Part shown: positions 26,233 to 34,838 of the stretch, one piece after another
How the letters are laid out: each line of letters begins with the position of its first letter
How positions within the stretch are numbered: the stretch's first letter is position 1
NCBI RefSeq assembly: GCF_002368295.1
Contig: NZ_AP018248.1
Location: forward strand, 8,617,094 to 8,681,093
Direction of reading: 5' to 3'
Source: Tolypothrix tenuis PCC 7101
GTDB taxonomy: Bacteria; Cyanobacteriota; Cyanobacteriia; Cyanobacteriales; Nostocaceae
DNA length: 64,000 bases
The notes under the pieces: model-generated
Told to the model about the DNA's origin: nothing
Seen by the model: only the letters and a program-made list of their open reading frames with translations
Database searches by the model: none
Program-made: the position numbers and the translations under genes

Positions 26233-29050
26233 ATATATTCTTCCTGGAGCTTGGGAACTGACTCAGGATGAGCAATACGAGCTTTTTTCTCTTCATGCTC
26301 CTATAGCTTGGCAGCAAGTTGCTAAATCTCTGGCGCAAAAACGTGTCAAGCTTCTTGGTAAAGGTTATCCTTCCGTCCCTGTCTACTCTCTTGACCGTAT
26401 TATCTCTGCGAGTTTTCCCAGAATCGTTCAGACAGTTCGTCATGGCTGGCAACGCCCTGGTGTCCCTTGGCTATTAGCCGCGGAACGCGCCGAGCTTTTC
26501 GATTTACCTGGGTTGATTAAAGATTGGTTGCGTGAGGAATTTAGCAATTACTTAGGTGATGATGAAGTCGAGTCTATTTTCGACAAACTTGATGATAGTG
26601 CTTGGCAATGGGAGGAAGAGCCGACAATCTATCCCTTGCAACTGCCAGCAAAAAACCCATACAACATAGATATTCGTTTTCAGGCAATTCCAGACTACTT
26701 GGCTATGAAATTTCTGGAAAAGCCACAGGTTATTTTCGGTTGGGACAATCAGTATCAACTTACTTTTTATCGAGTGGTCAGTCTTAACCAAGGAGCCGAA
26801 CTCATGTCATGGCCTCCCTCACAAGTTCCACTCATTAAAAATCAAAAATCTGTTGGCACTGCCAACATTTCTTTTGTCATCAACTTCAAATTGCAGACGG
26901 TTCCTTGGCGCAATCAACCAATTATTTACCATCAACTTTCAATTCGACGATGGATTACCGAGCCTAAGGAAAGTCTACCTTACAGAGGTGTTACCGCTTT
27001 TATTGGTGATAATCGACGCTGGTTAGATGGCAAGAGTCAACCATTCTGCTTCATTCCTCTGGCAATCAAGCAAACGATGACATCACAAGGGAGGGAACCA
27101 AGATGGCCCAGAGCTATTAGCGAGTTACTTAAAATTAATGACTCTCCACTTCCAGATCCTAACACCTTAGCTAGTGAACCAGTTTACAATTGGTCAGCAT
27201 TTGCTCCCGATCCGATTGGTATACAAGCTGCTATTGCTTATGACACTCGCTATCGCGGCGATGTACCTTGTCTTCCCGGTGTTAGTCCACTGGATTTAGC
27301 AAGTTTAGATAGGGCTATTCAAAATCTAATTGAGCAAGAGAATTTCCCTGTTCGTCGAGTTGGTGAAGCTGTAAAGAAATCAGGTGTATATCTGCCTTTC
27401 TGGGGAACAGGAAAACCACAAAAGAAAGGTAGTAAAGAACTGAAAAATCCTGACGATTTATCTACGCCAATGCTGCGATCCAAAATTGCTGCACCTGTAA
27501 CATTTAGTTCGTCAGAGAATTCGCCTAACACGATATTAATTCTTTGGGAAACTAAAGAATGTCGAGATGCGTTGATTGCTGAAATTTGTAAGTTACTTTT
27601 ATTGTTACCCAAAGGGGAAGCAAAAACATATGAAACTATTCCTGGTATAACAGGAGAAGAAACTATTTATGAAAGTCCTTACGGCTGTCTGCATATTAAA
27701 ACTCAGCATGTCTTAGACCTCACACAGATATTTGATGTTGATAACCCTTCTGTGGCAGGTAATAACAGACAACAACGGCGCATTAATTTAATGGATAAAC
27801 GCATTCATCAAATTATTTCATATTTACCTAAACCAGAGGGATTAAGCGGTGCCTTAATAGAAATTAAGCCCAAACCTTTGATTCCTGAATCAGATCCCAA
27901 GCTAGCATTGCGGATTGGGGTGATGCAAGCAGGCTATGTTAATCAGCATATACACGCATTAACAAATCGTAAAAAGAATGGCGAGGAATATGTCACCAAA
28001 GATGCTCCAAATCGAGTACAAAGAGCCGTATCGGACTTAATAAGACAATTTGGGATTTTGCCTGCACCTTTAATCGACACTGAAAAGGATGGCATAGATC
28101 CAAATATGTGGTTGACTTGTTTCCATGTTTTACGCCGCACTCGAAAAACAACAGCTAATAATAAAGCTTTCACTGTGGCGCTAATGGTACGAGTGAACCC
28201 AGTAACGGGAACCGTACAGGTTACTACCCCTTATTTATTTGCTACCCAAGGCTGGGTAGTCTATCCAGAAGCACTTGGATACCTACTGAATGAAAAATGG
28301 AACCCTGATTCCTCTGCTGATGAAACATCTAGTGACATTAGCAACGAACAACAGTCTGGCGATATTAGAAGCGAACAGCAGCTTCTTAGTAAATTTGTGA
28401 CTGACTGTCTGCGCGATTGTTTAAATACTCCAATTGCAGATGAAAAACTTGAGCGCGTGCTATTCATGGCAGAAGCACAAAATGCCCGCCAAATGCTGAC
28501 GTGGCTGAGAAATCCTGAACTACCAGCCAACGATTTACCTGATGAATTTAAACGTCACATGACTGAATCTGAAATCAATCGTCTTTTGGTTGTCCGCTTA
28601 CGCTTTGGAGGTGGAGGTGAAGTTCCGCTAGGTATTGTTAAAGGTTCTCCTGGTAGCAGAATCAGTAAGGGTGGTGTCTTCTGCTGGCAAGATGTTTGTG
28701 ACGATAAGGAGACAGCACTTTACCTAAGTCTTAGAGAACTGTTAAATACCGAACAAGGTACAAATACATTACAGCAGAAACAGTCCCGGCTTGATAATGG
28801 CAAGTTACAAGCAGGAAACCCCAAGCCATTGGAAATAGCCATTATTCATCACCCAGGAATAGAACGCGATCAATTAGCTTGCTTTGTCCATAATCTTCGG
28901 GGTCGCTGGCCTTACTTTGCTCATGATGTTTCTCTACCTTTTCCGTTTCCTCTGGCGACTTTAGCTAAGGAGTATGCGGTCAGTGCTAGGGATGTGGTGG
29001 AATTCGTTGACTTAGAAGACTTGGAAGAATCAGCGGAATCAGTTGATTAA
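26222..29050 (+). CDS. pPIWI-RE protein (PIWI/RNase H fold with conserved Arg and Glu)
   Basis: A 942-residue protein. The N-terminal half (DUF3962-like) precedes an RNase H/PIWI-like half from about residue 560 (RIGVMQAGYVNQ). The ending is typical of the family: VRLRFGGGGEVPLG (about 788-801, with the Arg and Glu region) and VHNLRGRWPYFAHDVSLPFP followed by PLATLAKEY near 885-915. pPIWI-RE proteins were predicted by Burroughs, Iyer and Aravind (2013) to act against invading nucleic acid with a DinG-type helicase and an REase, exactly the two genes upstream here. Guide type and nuclease activity cannot be read. The acidic C-terminal tail EDLEESAESVD is disordered. Confidence 0.82.
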   Translation: MSFKYILPGAWELTQDEQYELFSLHAPIAWQQVAKSLAQKRVKLLGKGYPSVPVYSLDRIISASFPRIVQTVRHGWQRPGVPWLLAAERAELFDLPGLIKDWLREEFSNYLGDDEVESIFDKLDDSAWQWEEEPTIYPLQLPAKNPYNIDIRFQAIPDYLAMKFLEKPQVIFGWDNQYQLTFYRVVSLNQGAELMSWPPSQVPLIKNQKSVGTANISFVINFKLQTVPWRNQPIIYHQLSIRRWITEPKESLPYRGVTAFIGDNRRWLDGKSQPFCFIPLAIKQTMTSQGREPRWPRAISELLKINDSPLPDPNTLASEPVYNWSAFAPDPIGIQAAIAYDTRYRGDVPCLPGVSPLDLASLDRAIQNLIEQENFPVRRVGEAVKKSGVYLPFWGTGKPQKKGSKELKNPDDLSTPMLRSKIAAPVTFSSSENSPNTILILWETKECRDALIAEICKLLLLLPKGEAKTYETIPGITGEETIYESPYGCLHIKTQHVLDLTQIFDVDNPSVAGNNRQQRRINLMDKRIHQIISYLPKPEGLSGALIEIKPKPLIPESDPKLALRIGVMQAGYVNQHIHALTNRKKNGEEYVTKDAPNRVQRAVSDLIRQFGILPAPLIDTEKDGIDPNMWLTCFHVLRRTRKTTANNKAFTVALMVRVNPVTGTVQVTTPYLFATQGWVVYPEALGYLLNEKWNPDSSADETSSDISNEQQSGDIRSEQQLLSKFVTDCLRDCLNTPIADEKLERVLFMAEAQNARQMLTWLRNPELPANDLPDEFKRHMTESEINRLLVVRLRFGGGGEVPLGIVKGSPGSRISKGGVFCWQDVCDDKETALYLSLRELLNTEQGTNTLQQKQSRLDNGKLQAGNPKPLEIAIIHHPGIERDQLACFVHNLRGRWPYFAHDVSLPFPFPLATLAKEYAVSARDVVEFVDLEDLEESAESVD

Positions 29051-29054
29051 GTGG

Positions 29055-29262
29055 TGTCAGTAGCATTGAAACCAACAACCGCCTTTGGGATGGCACTATC
29101 ATCACCATTGATGCAATGGGAACACAAACCGAAATTGCCAAACAGATTATCACCGAAAAAGCCGATTATGTCCCTGCGCTTAAAGCCAACCATTCGACTC
29201 TCTATTCTCAAGTCAAAGAATCGTTTGACAAAGCGCAAGCACAACAGTTGCGATCGCTTTGA
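29055..29262 (+). pseudogene. ISAs1-family (H-repeat type) transposase fragment
   Basis: The frame reads NNRLWDGTIITIDAMGTQTE, then IAKQIITEKADYVPALKANH and TLYSQVKESFDKAQAQ, which matches the central DDE region of ISAs1-family transposases (VTIDAMGTQ... YVLALKANQ). Only about 70 codons remain and no ends are visible. It sits between the pPIWI-RE gene and the AIPR-like gene, directly behind the former's stop. Confidence 0.78.
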
Positions 29263-29350
29263 GCACAAAGAATGAAATTTCTTTCGTGCCATTTGATTCT
29301 GAATTTTGTATTCTTCTTGAAGAGCACCTGCAAACTCATACAAGAAGACT

Positions 29351-30553
29351 ATGCCAAAAATTTGGGCTTTGAAAGTAGATCAGTTTTTCAATGCAAATTC
29401 TAACTGCATTGTCGCTACCGCCCATGTAGATACCTTTCCCACTGACCTTCCATTAGAGCCCAATATCAGAGAACCTAACCGCAAAAGTTCCACTTACAGA
29501 CAAATCTACGACTCATTGACCACTGAACCTGAAAAATTCTTTGAGCGGCATGGCGGAATCGTGCTGTGTGCAAATAAGGTTAAGCCTAACAGTAAAAAGA
29601 CACAGCTAGAGTTAGAAATCCTTGAGGCACAAGAAGGTGGTAGCGATGGCATCATTAACGGGGGGCATACGGTTTTGGCTTTTCAACAGGCCAGAGGCTA
29701 CAACTTTGACCTCTCGAAAGCCAGGGTTAAAGTTACCATTCATATTGGCTTAAGCGAGGATGAAGCAAAAGATATCGCCTTAGCATCTAATACATCTGCC
29801 CCTGTAGATGCGCGCTCAAAGGTCAATGCCAGGGGTGATTATAAATTCATTAAACAGTTTTTAGCGCAACTAGAGCGTGACCAAGAAACAAAATTCCGCA
29901 TTGCCTATTACCAAAACCAAAGCGGTGCACCCAAAAGTCCGCAATGCAACGTCAACCATTTGATTAAGTTGATGAATTGCCTGGACAGAAACAAATACAA
30001 CCCAGACAGCAAGAGTAGAACCAAACACCCACCTGTCAGTAATACACCGTCCTTGAGTGAAGCGGAAAGACAAAGACTATCGAAATTACTGCCGCTACTG
30101 CCAAAAGCATTGTGGATTGAACAACAATTATTTAAGACTATTGAGGAACATATCACCAAGCCCAGAAAAAAAGGAATCATTGACTTAGCCTCAATTGACC
30201 CACGCAAGAATACGCTCTTGCCAGATAGCCGATATTCTTTTGGGTTTAGCGCGCCTGCTGATATTGCTATGCCCATTGTTGCTGCTTATCGGGTGTTTTT
30301 GGACGAGCAGTACAATTGGATTATTCCTTTTGATGAGTTCGCTCTTGATTTCCTTCAACATCTGTGGACTAACTATTACAGGAAATACTTGGTGTCAGAA
30401 AAATTAGCTGGGAATACAGTTGGGACTAAAATCTGCCGCAATCCGGTAATTTGGGATAACCTTTATGTTTCAGCACAAAGCTACTTGAATCAGCACTTGA
30501 TCAAGATGGTTGGCTCAAACACCAAGCGCGAAGATTTGAAACTAGTGAATTGA
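29351..30553 (+). CDS. AIPR-like (abortive-infection/phage-resistance) protein
   Basis: A 400-residue protein with the family hallmark IINGGHTVLAFQQ (about 99-111) after FFERHGGIVLCAN, the arrangement seen in AIPR (PF10592-type) proteins, where (V/I)NGxQT is conserved. The remainder is alpha-helical with a basic C-terminus. AIPR genes lie in bacterial defence islands, often next to restriction or helicase modules; their biochemical mode is not settled. It follows the pPIWI-RE operon in the same direction after a transposase remnant and could be a further component. Only the sequence motif supports the family call. Confidence 0.7.
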   Translation: MPKIWALKVDQFFNANSNCIVATAHVDTFPTDLPLEPNIREPNRKSSTYRQIYDSLTTEPEKFFERHGGIVLCANKVKPNSKKTQLELEILEAQEGGSDGIINGGHTVLAFQQARGYNFDLSKARVKVTIHIGLSEDEAKDIALASNTSAPVDARSKVNARGDYKFIKQFLAQLERDQETKFRIAYYQNQSGAPKSPQCNVNHLIKLMNCLDRNKYNPDSKSRTKHPPVSNTPSLSEAERQRLSKLLPLLPKALWIEQQLFKTIEEHITKPRKKGIIDLASIDPRKNTLLPDSRYSFGFSAPADIAMPIVAAYRVFLDEQYNWIIPFDEFALDFLQHLWTNYYRKYLVSEKLAGNTVGTKICRNPVIWDNLYVSAQSYLNQHLIKMVGSNTKREDLKLVN

Positions 30554-31050
30554 TTACTATGGTGGAAAGCGTATTGTTAGACTTCGATTGCAAAATGCGC
30601 TTTCCAAAAAAGCATCACCATAACTGGTATTACTCATAAAAGCGATCACTACTATCAAGCTAGAGTATTTAGGATTCTGACATCTATCTACTGCGAATTC
30701 AATTAAAGTTTTGATTAATTCCAGCAGATTCGATGTTTATGAGGTACAGCAACTGAATCAAATTCAAAGTTTAACAAGTATCCCTAAAATTAGTGTACCT
30801 CCCTTATCTCAAAAGTGCTGTATGTGCGTAATAAACCAATGCAATTGCATTTACAGTAAAGGTTGAATTAGAAATGCGATCACTTTGCAGTACGGGTTAA
30901 ATTAAAAGTGCAATTTGCTCCCGTTTTGTGAGATGTGTAGGCGTATCCCATCGTAGACATCGCTTGATAAGTTAGGTAGGAGCCAATAGTACTTTGCACA
31001 CCTTAACGATGAGGTAGAATGGTAATACTCTCAGATAAATAAATTAAGTT
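30554..31050. other. 497-bp gap between AIPR and xisH
   Basis: Apart from a terminator-like hairpin at 30564-30605, the stretch is AT-rich without coding frames. The words GTAGGCGTATCCCATCGTAG and GCGATCAC look like old cyanobacterial repeats. A promoter for xisH should lie at its right end, but I cannot point to clear boxes. Confidence 0.45.
30564..30605 (+). terminator. hairpin after the AIPR-like gene
   Basis: GGAAAGCG (30564-30571) and CGCTTTCC (30598-30605) form a perfect 8-bp stem with a 26-base loop, 11 bases behind the AIPR stop. There is no strong U-run, so it may be an RNA end structure rather than an efficient terminator. Confidence 0.45.
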
Positions 31051-31467
31051 ATGTCAGCAAAGGATAAATTTCACGATATTGTGAGATTAGCTTTGGAAAA
31101 AGACAGGTGGAATATTACAAACGACCCTCTGTATATTGATTTTGGTCAAGTTCAGATGCGTATCGATTTGGGAGCAGAGAAGTTACTTGCAGCAGAAAAG
31201 GAAGGTGAAAAAATCGCTGTTGAAATCAAAAGTTTTCTAAATCCATCAGCTATCACTGATTTTCATCTGGCTCTGGGACAATTCCTTAACTATCGTACTG
31301 CTCTGAGAGAGAAAGAACCAGAGCGTCACCTATATTTAGCTGTTGATCTAGAAACTTATAATGATTTTTTTACGCTTCCATTTATACAACTTCAAATTCA
31401 GGAATTTCAATTAAAGCTAGTGATTTACGATACTGAAACTGAGGAGATAGTAAGATGGATAAGTTAG
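31051..31467 (+). CDS. xisH: XisH family protein (fdxN-element excision controlling factor homologue)
   Basis: A 138-residue XisH. MSAKDKFHDIVRLALEKDRW is the usual family start, and EKIAVEIKSFL with GQFLNYRTAL resembles a PD-(D/E)xK nuclease fold (AVEIKSF as the E-x-K strand). In Anabaena, xisH and xisI control excision of the fdxN element by XisF. Here they are followed by xisI with a 13-base overlap, but no XisF recombinase is near, as in the many xisH/xisI pairs found outside excision elements. Those may act as toxin-antitoxin-like or defence modules. Confidence 0.93.
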   Translation: MSAKDKFHDIVRLALEKDRWNITNDPLYIDFGQVQMRIDLGAEKLLAAEKEGEKIAVEIKSFLNPSAITDFHLALGQFLNYRTALREKEPERHLYLAVDLETYNDFFTLPFIQLQIQEFQLKLVIYDTETEEIVRWIS

Positions 31468-31790
31468 AAAAATATAGGGAATACATACAGCAACTTTTGA
31501 CAAAATATGGTAGTTATAAACCTTCTTATGGCGATGTAGAAGTAGAACAAATATTTGATACTGTACGCGACCATTATCAACTTGTTAATGTAGGCTGGGA
31601 AAATAAACGTCGTGTGTATGGTTGTTCAATACACATCGATATCAAGAATGAAAAAGTTTGGATTCAGTGGAATGGAACCGAGATAAATATTGCGGAAGAG
31701 CTAGTTTTAATGGGAGTTCCAAAACAAGACATTGTTATCGGATTTCATTCACCTTATAAAAGACAATTTACAGATTTTGCTGTAGGTTAG
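31455..31790 (+). CDS. xisI: XisI family protein
   Basis: A 111-residue XisI. MDKLEKYREYIQQLLTKYGS and the ending IVIGFHSPYKRQFTDFA are strongly conserved in the family. It overlaps xisH by 13 bases, indicating translational coupling and equimolar production. Known partner of XisH; the molecular function is unresolved. Confidence 0.93.
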   Translation: MDKLEKYREYIQQLLTKYGSYKPSYGDVEVEQIFDTVRDHYQLVNVGWENKRRVYGCSIHIDIKNEKVWIQWNGTEINIAEELVLMGVPKQDIVIGFHSPYKRQFTDFAVG

Positions 31791-31867
31791 CAAGTAATAA
31801 ATAAAAAAGCTATAGGCACAGTTTTGTGAATGTAGTTTATGAAGCTAAATACAGTCGGATACAGACA

Positions 31868-31945
31868 TTAAGTTGATGGTGTGTGTGCCTTGAGTATGTC
31901 AAGTGCATTTTCTGTAACTCTTGGAGAATTAATAGCTTTATTCAT
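31868..31945 (-). CDS. possible micro-ORF (25 aa)
   Basis: Reverse ATG 31945 has a good ribosome site GGGAGG 7-8 bases upstream and encodes MNKAINSPRVTENALDILKA and five more residues before TAA. It is too short to judge by composition. It is reported because the ribosome site is better than chance would suggest; it may equally be the start of a lost gene. Confidence 0.3.
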   Translation of the reverse strand: MNKAINSPRVTENALDILKAHTPST

Positions 31946-32431
31946 GGGCGTTGCCTCCCTCTAGTTGCTCAACAGCTTTGCATTACTTCTATTTGAGTGG
32001 CATCTGTGCTATGACTTACGCGCTCGTGCAAAAAGCAGATACAGCAATTTTTCTAGGAACCTTTGAATACTGCCTAGTTTATTTTTCTCAAATTCTAATG
32101 TGCAATTAAATTTTTGTAAATCTTAATATTAACTGGGCTTTTCCAGATTAATTCCACAGCTTTTCCACAATTATTTCCGCAGTTTTCCACAAAGAGTTTA
32201 CAAGCTCATAGGCTTTTGTTACTTGGCTGGGGATTTCATCTTCTTAGCGTTCAGCCTGGTTATTTACTGAGTTCTAATTAAGTAACGTAACAAAAATCTG
32301 TCTCTAACTCTGATTCTGTCGTAAATATTTATTTATTCTGTACTTGTACTTAATATTTCGTAGCATTGACAAACCTACCCTCTCTAGTTGCACAATAATT
32401 CGACTAGCTTGTATCGTTCCTTGAACTCGTA

Positions 32432-32475
32432 GAACAAACTGTATAAATTTATCCAAAATTTGACACAGTTTGTTC
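32432..32475. promoter_or_regulatory. 11-bp inverted repeat overlapping a TTGACA box
   Basis: GAACAAACTGT (32432-32442) and ACAGTTTGTTC (32465-32475) are perfect inverted arms 22 bp apart. A TTGACA hexamer (32460-32465) abuts the right arm, about 95 bp before the DUF2811 start. This is the layout of an operator over a promoter. The regulator is unknown. Confidence 0.5.
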
Positions 32476-32559
32476 AGTAGTGAAAGAATGATTTGCTTTT
32501 GCTAGAAATTCTCATTGTGTCAACGACCCAACACTCTTGGGGTCTCTTGGAGGTTTTAG

Positions 32560-32757
32560 ATGAACGCAACTGTTAGCATCTTCACCGAAATTCCCTCACC
32601 CCTGCATGAGTGTCTGCAAGACTACTTGCAGCAGCATCCTGATTGGGATGAGAACCGCTTATTAACGGCGGCTGTGTCTCTGTTTCTGCTACAAAATGCT
32701 GATAGCGATCGCCTTGTTGCTCAAGTTTATCTTGATGCTTTGTTTCAACGTCCTTAA
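32560..32757 (+). CDS. DUF2811 family protein
   Basis: A 65-residue protein: MNATVSIFTEIPSPLHECLQ, HPDWDENRLLTAAVSLFLLQ and a C-terminal QVYLDALF. It matches the small DUF2811 family confined mainly to cyanobacteria, with one strand followed by a helical ribbon-helix-helix-like part. Function unknown. GGAGG lies just upstream (about 32550). Confidence 0.85.
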   Translation: MNATVSIFTEIPSPLHECLQDYLQQHPDWDENRLLTAAVSLFLLQNADSDRLVAQVYLDALFQRP

Positions 32758-32815
32758 ATCAGCATCAATTGCACTGTATTGTAAATGTTTAAATTTATCG
32801 GGATAAACACAACCC

Positions 32816-33184
32816 ATGTCACAGGTAGAACGAGACGAAGAGCGAGAAGAACGTATTGATATGGAAGCCGTTGTTGATGCTTACGATGAAGAAGAACGCG
32901 CAATGGGTTGGTACTATTATCTGGAAGACAGAATTAGTTTTCCCTTTGCAGCAAAATGGATTAGCCGTAAGCGTCCACAAGGAAGGGATGTTGAAGCCAT
33001 AGAGATGTCCCCAGAGGATGAGTGTTTGCACGATATGTTTGTAGAAGTGCGTTATCACGAAGGAGACATTGACGATATTTTTTCTGCACGCCTGTCAGAA
33101 ATCAACCCTATTGAGGTGGATGAGGAAACCACCCAAGCGATCGCTGACTGGCATTATTGGATTGCAAGAGGATACGAATTTTAG
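32816..33184 (+). CDS. CcbP-like calcium-binding protein
   Basis: A 122-residue acidic protein (many Asp/Glu, ending IADWHYWIARGYEF). The pattern YYLEDRISFPFAAKWI plus an acidic loop is that of CcbP, the Ca2+-binding protein of Anabaena that sequesters calcium and is degraded as heterocysts form. The acidic N-terminal extension (VERDEEREERIDMEAVVDAY) is longer than in the model protein. Whether this copy binds Ca2+ is untested. It is 58 bases behind DUF2811 in the same direction. Confidence 0.7.
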   Translation: MSQVERDEEREERIDMEAVVDAYDEEERAMGWYYYLEDRISFPFAAKWISRKRPQGRDVEAIEMSPEDECLHDMFVEVRYHEGDIDDIFSARLSEINPIEVDEETTQAIADWHYWIARGYEF

Positions 33185-33218
33185 CTCAAACAGCAAGAAG
33201 CTGCATTGATTTTAGTGG

Positions 33219-34316
33219 TCAAAGTGCCAACAATCTAGCTTTTTTCAGCCGAGAGAGTAAACCTGAACGGCTACTGTAATCCTTTTGTATTTGTTGAATG
33301 CTGGCTTGAAATTCATCTAACGCTCCTTGATGTTCCGCCAAGTCTCGCAAATCAACAAGATATGCAACTGCTTGTTCATAAGGTTTTGATTGCTTCAGTT
33401 CGATTAGCTTGTATACTTCCAACCACACTTGCTCTTCTTTCAAAGCCAGTGCTTCTAATTTAAGGATTTTCTCCTGTTGTACTCTCAGGAATTCCTGTTT
33501 ATTGCGGCGTTCATTTTGCTCTTGAGCACCTGCCAATAATTCTGCTAAAGAGCGTCTAGTAATCTTATCATTACCAGAATTTTTTGGATTTTTAAATATT
33601 GCTCTTAGTCTCTTAATAAGCTGAAGCTTAACATTAGGTTCATCCCTAATTACTTTGAGTAGAAAGTCATTTTTCTCCTCTGATGACAAAGCACCAATCC
33701 ATTCTTCTATTGGTTCAACTTCATCTTGTTGCGAAACACTTTCTTCTGTTGCAAACGCTATCAGATCTCGGTCGATATCAAAAAATTCTACAAAAGCTTC
33801 TAAATAGATGGGTAGTTGATTCAAGTTAGCAGGTACAGGTGGTTCAAGCAACTCCTCTTGCTCTTCATAGATAGAGATGGAAGTAGCTTTTAGCCAAGCA
33901 AGGTATAAAACTCTAAAATCTCCCTGTAAAATGTCATCTCGAATCTGCAATAACCTAGTTAACCATCCTTCACCTTCTATCCAAGTTCGATATTCTTCAT
34001 CATCAATATTGATATCTAAGATTATATAGCTTGAGTTTGTAAATACTGTAATTTGCTCGGGTATACAGTAAGGCTCAAAAATTGATGGATCAATGACCGA
34101 TTTTGGTAGACGAAATACTAATTGTCTAGTACCCCAATTCGCCATATACAACATCATGTCAAAGCACTTTTCTAGAAGCTCTTTAGGTTCGCCTCGAAAA
34201 TCTCCATAGCTATAAGTAAAAATTGCACTTCTTGATGTTAGCTGTACACGGCTAGAAAAGCTACTAATGTAAGTTTGTTCTGATGTATTTAATGGTCGCT
34301 CTAATGCTTGAAACTC
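33219..34316 (-). pseudogene. hypothetical protein, 5' end damaged
   Basis: The longest frame with a start (312 residues from 34157) begins MMLYMANWGTRQLVFRLPKS. The same frame is open upstream to 34316 and reads coding-like (TYISSFSSRVQLTSRSAIFT and FRGEPKELLEKCFD), which joins smoothly to MLYMANWG, but it has no ATG, GTG or TTG and is preceded by TAA. I recall this N-terminus as part of a family of cyanobacterial proteins often beside SWIM zinc-finger genes; that is memory, not a search. So the first 10-20 codons and the start appear lost. The C-terminal part (about 210-312) is a basic coiled coil. If the internal ATG works, a shortened protein is made. Confidence 0.6.
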
Positions 34317-34549
34317 TTAATATTGATATTCACTCATTATCTTTTTGACTTTGGGGATGCTGATTAATTACAAAAGCTTACCGCAAAATTAATTTACTTC
34401 AATCCCACCAATAACTAACAATAACTCCATCACTGGCAGTTTCAAGGTGCCTGAAGGAACTTTAGCCTTTGCAACCTGGTAGTTCCGGTTGGTCAGTTGG
34501 CTCTGTCCCAAAGCCAATACGCTTCATAGGGCATTAGTACCCTGCATTT

Positions 34550-34792
34550 TTGTTTGGTTTAGGTGCGGTGACAGCAGTTACCCTCTGCTTTGATGATTAT
34601 CACTACCAAATCAACCGCGATCGCTATGGAAGTATAAGAGCTAAAGTCATGAAAATAGTAGGCGGTGTCAAAATTAAAACTACTGAAGTATCAGTTACAG
34701 AATGGAGTCAAGCAGTAGCAGCAGCATTAGTGCAAGTATCATCTCGCAATACCGAGATGCGCACCGCTTTAAGTAAGTTTATTTTGGGCTAA
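34550..34792 (+). pseudogene. hypothetical protein fragment paired with the heavy-metal-binding-domain gene
   Basis: An 80-residue frame, with TTG as the only start, reads FGLGAVTAVTLCFDDYHYQI (membrane-anchored look), then RDRYGSIRAKVMKIVGGVKI and ends SSRNTEMRTALSKFILG. The abrupt hydrophobic N-terminus just after a stop suggests 5' truncation. It lies 46 bases before the heavy-metal-binding-domain pseudogene and was probably co-transcribed with it. Unknown function. Confidence 0.5.
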
Positions 34793-34838
34793 CAGTTCTA
34801 CATAAATTTCCCACATCAATGAAATTGGACTGCTATGT

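Larger units (their letters stand above)
31791..32559. other. 769-bp non-coding region with a possible micro-ORF and inverted repeats
   Basis: It contains a possible 25-codon reverse ORF (31868-31945), an inverted pair TTTTGTTAC/GTAACAAAA at about 32213 and 32285, and a strong dyad at 32432-32475 near the promoter of the DUF2811 gene. Several TTTTCCACA words (about 32150-32190) resemble DnaA-box halves but are not spaced as a clear origin. No RNA gene is recognised. Confidence 0.45.

Noticed and set aside
32140..32200. replication origin with DnaA boxes
   Set aside because: TTTTCCACA words occur but lack full TTATCCACA boxes, spacing order and a nearby replication initiator gene.
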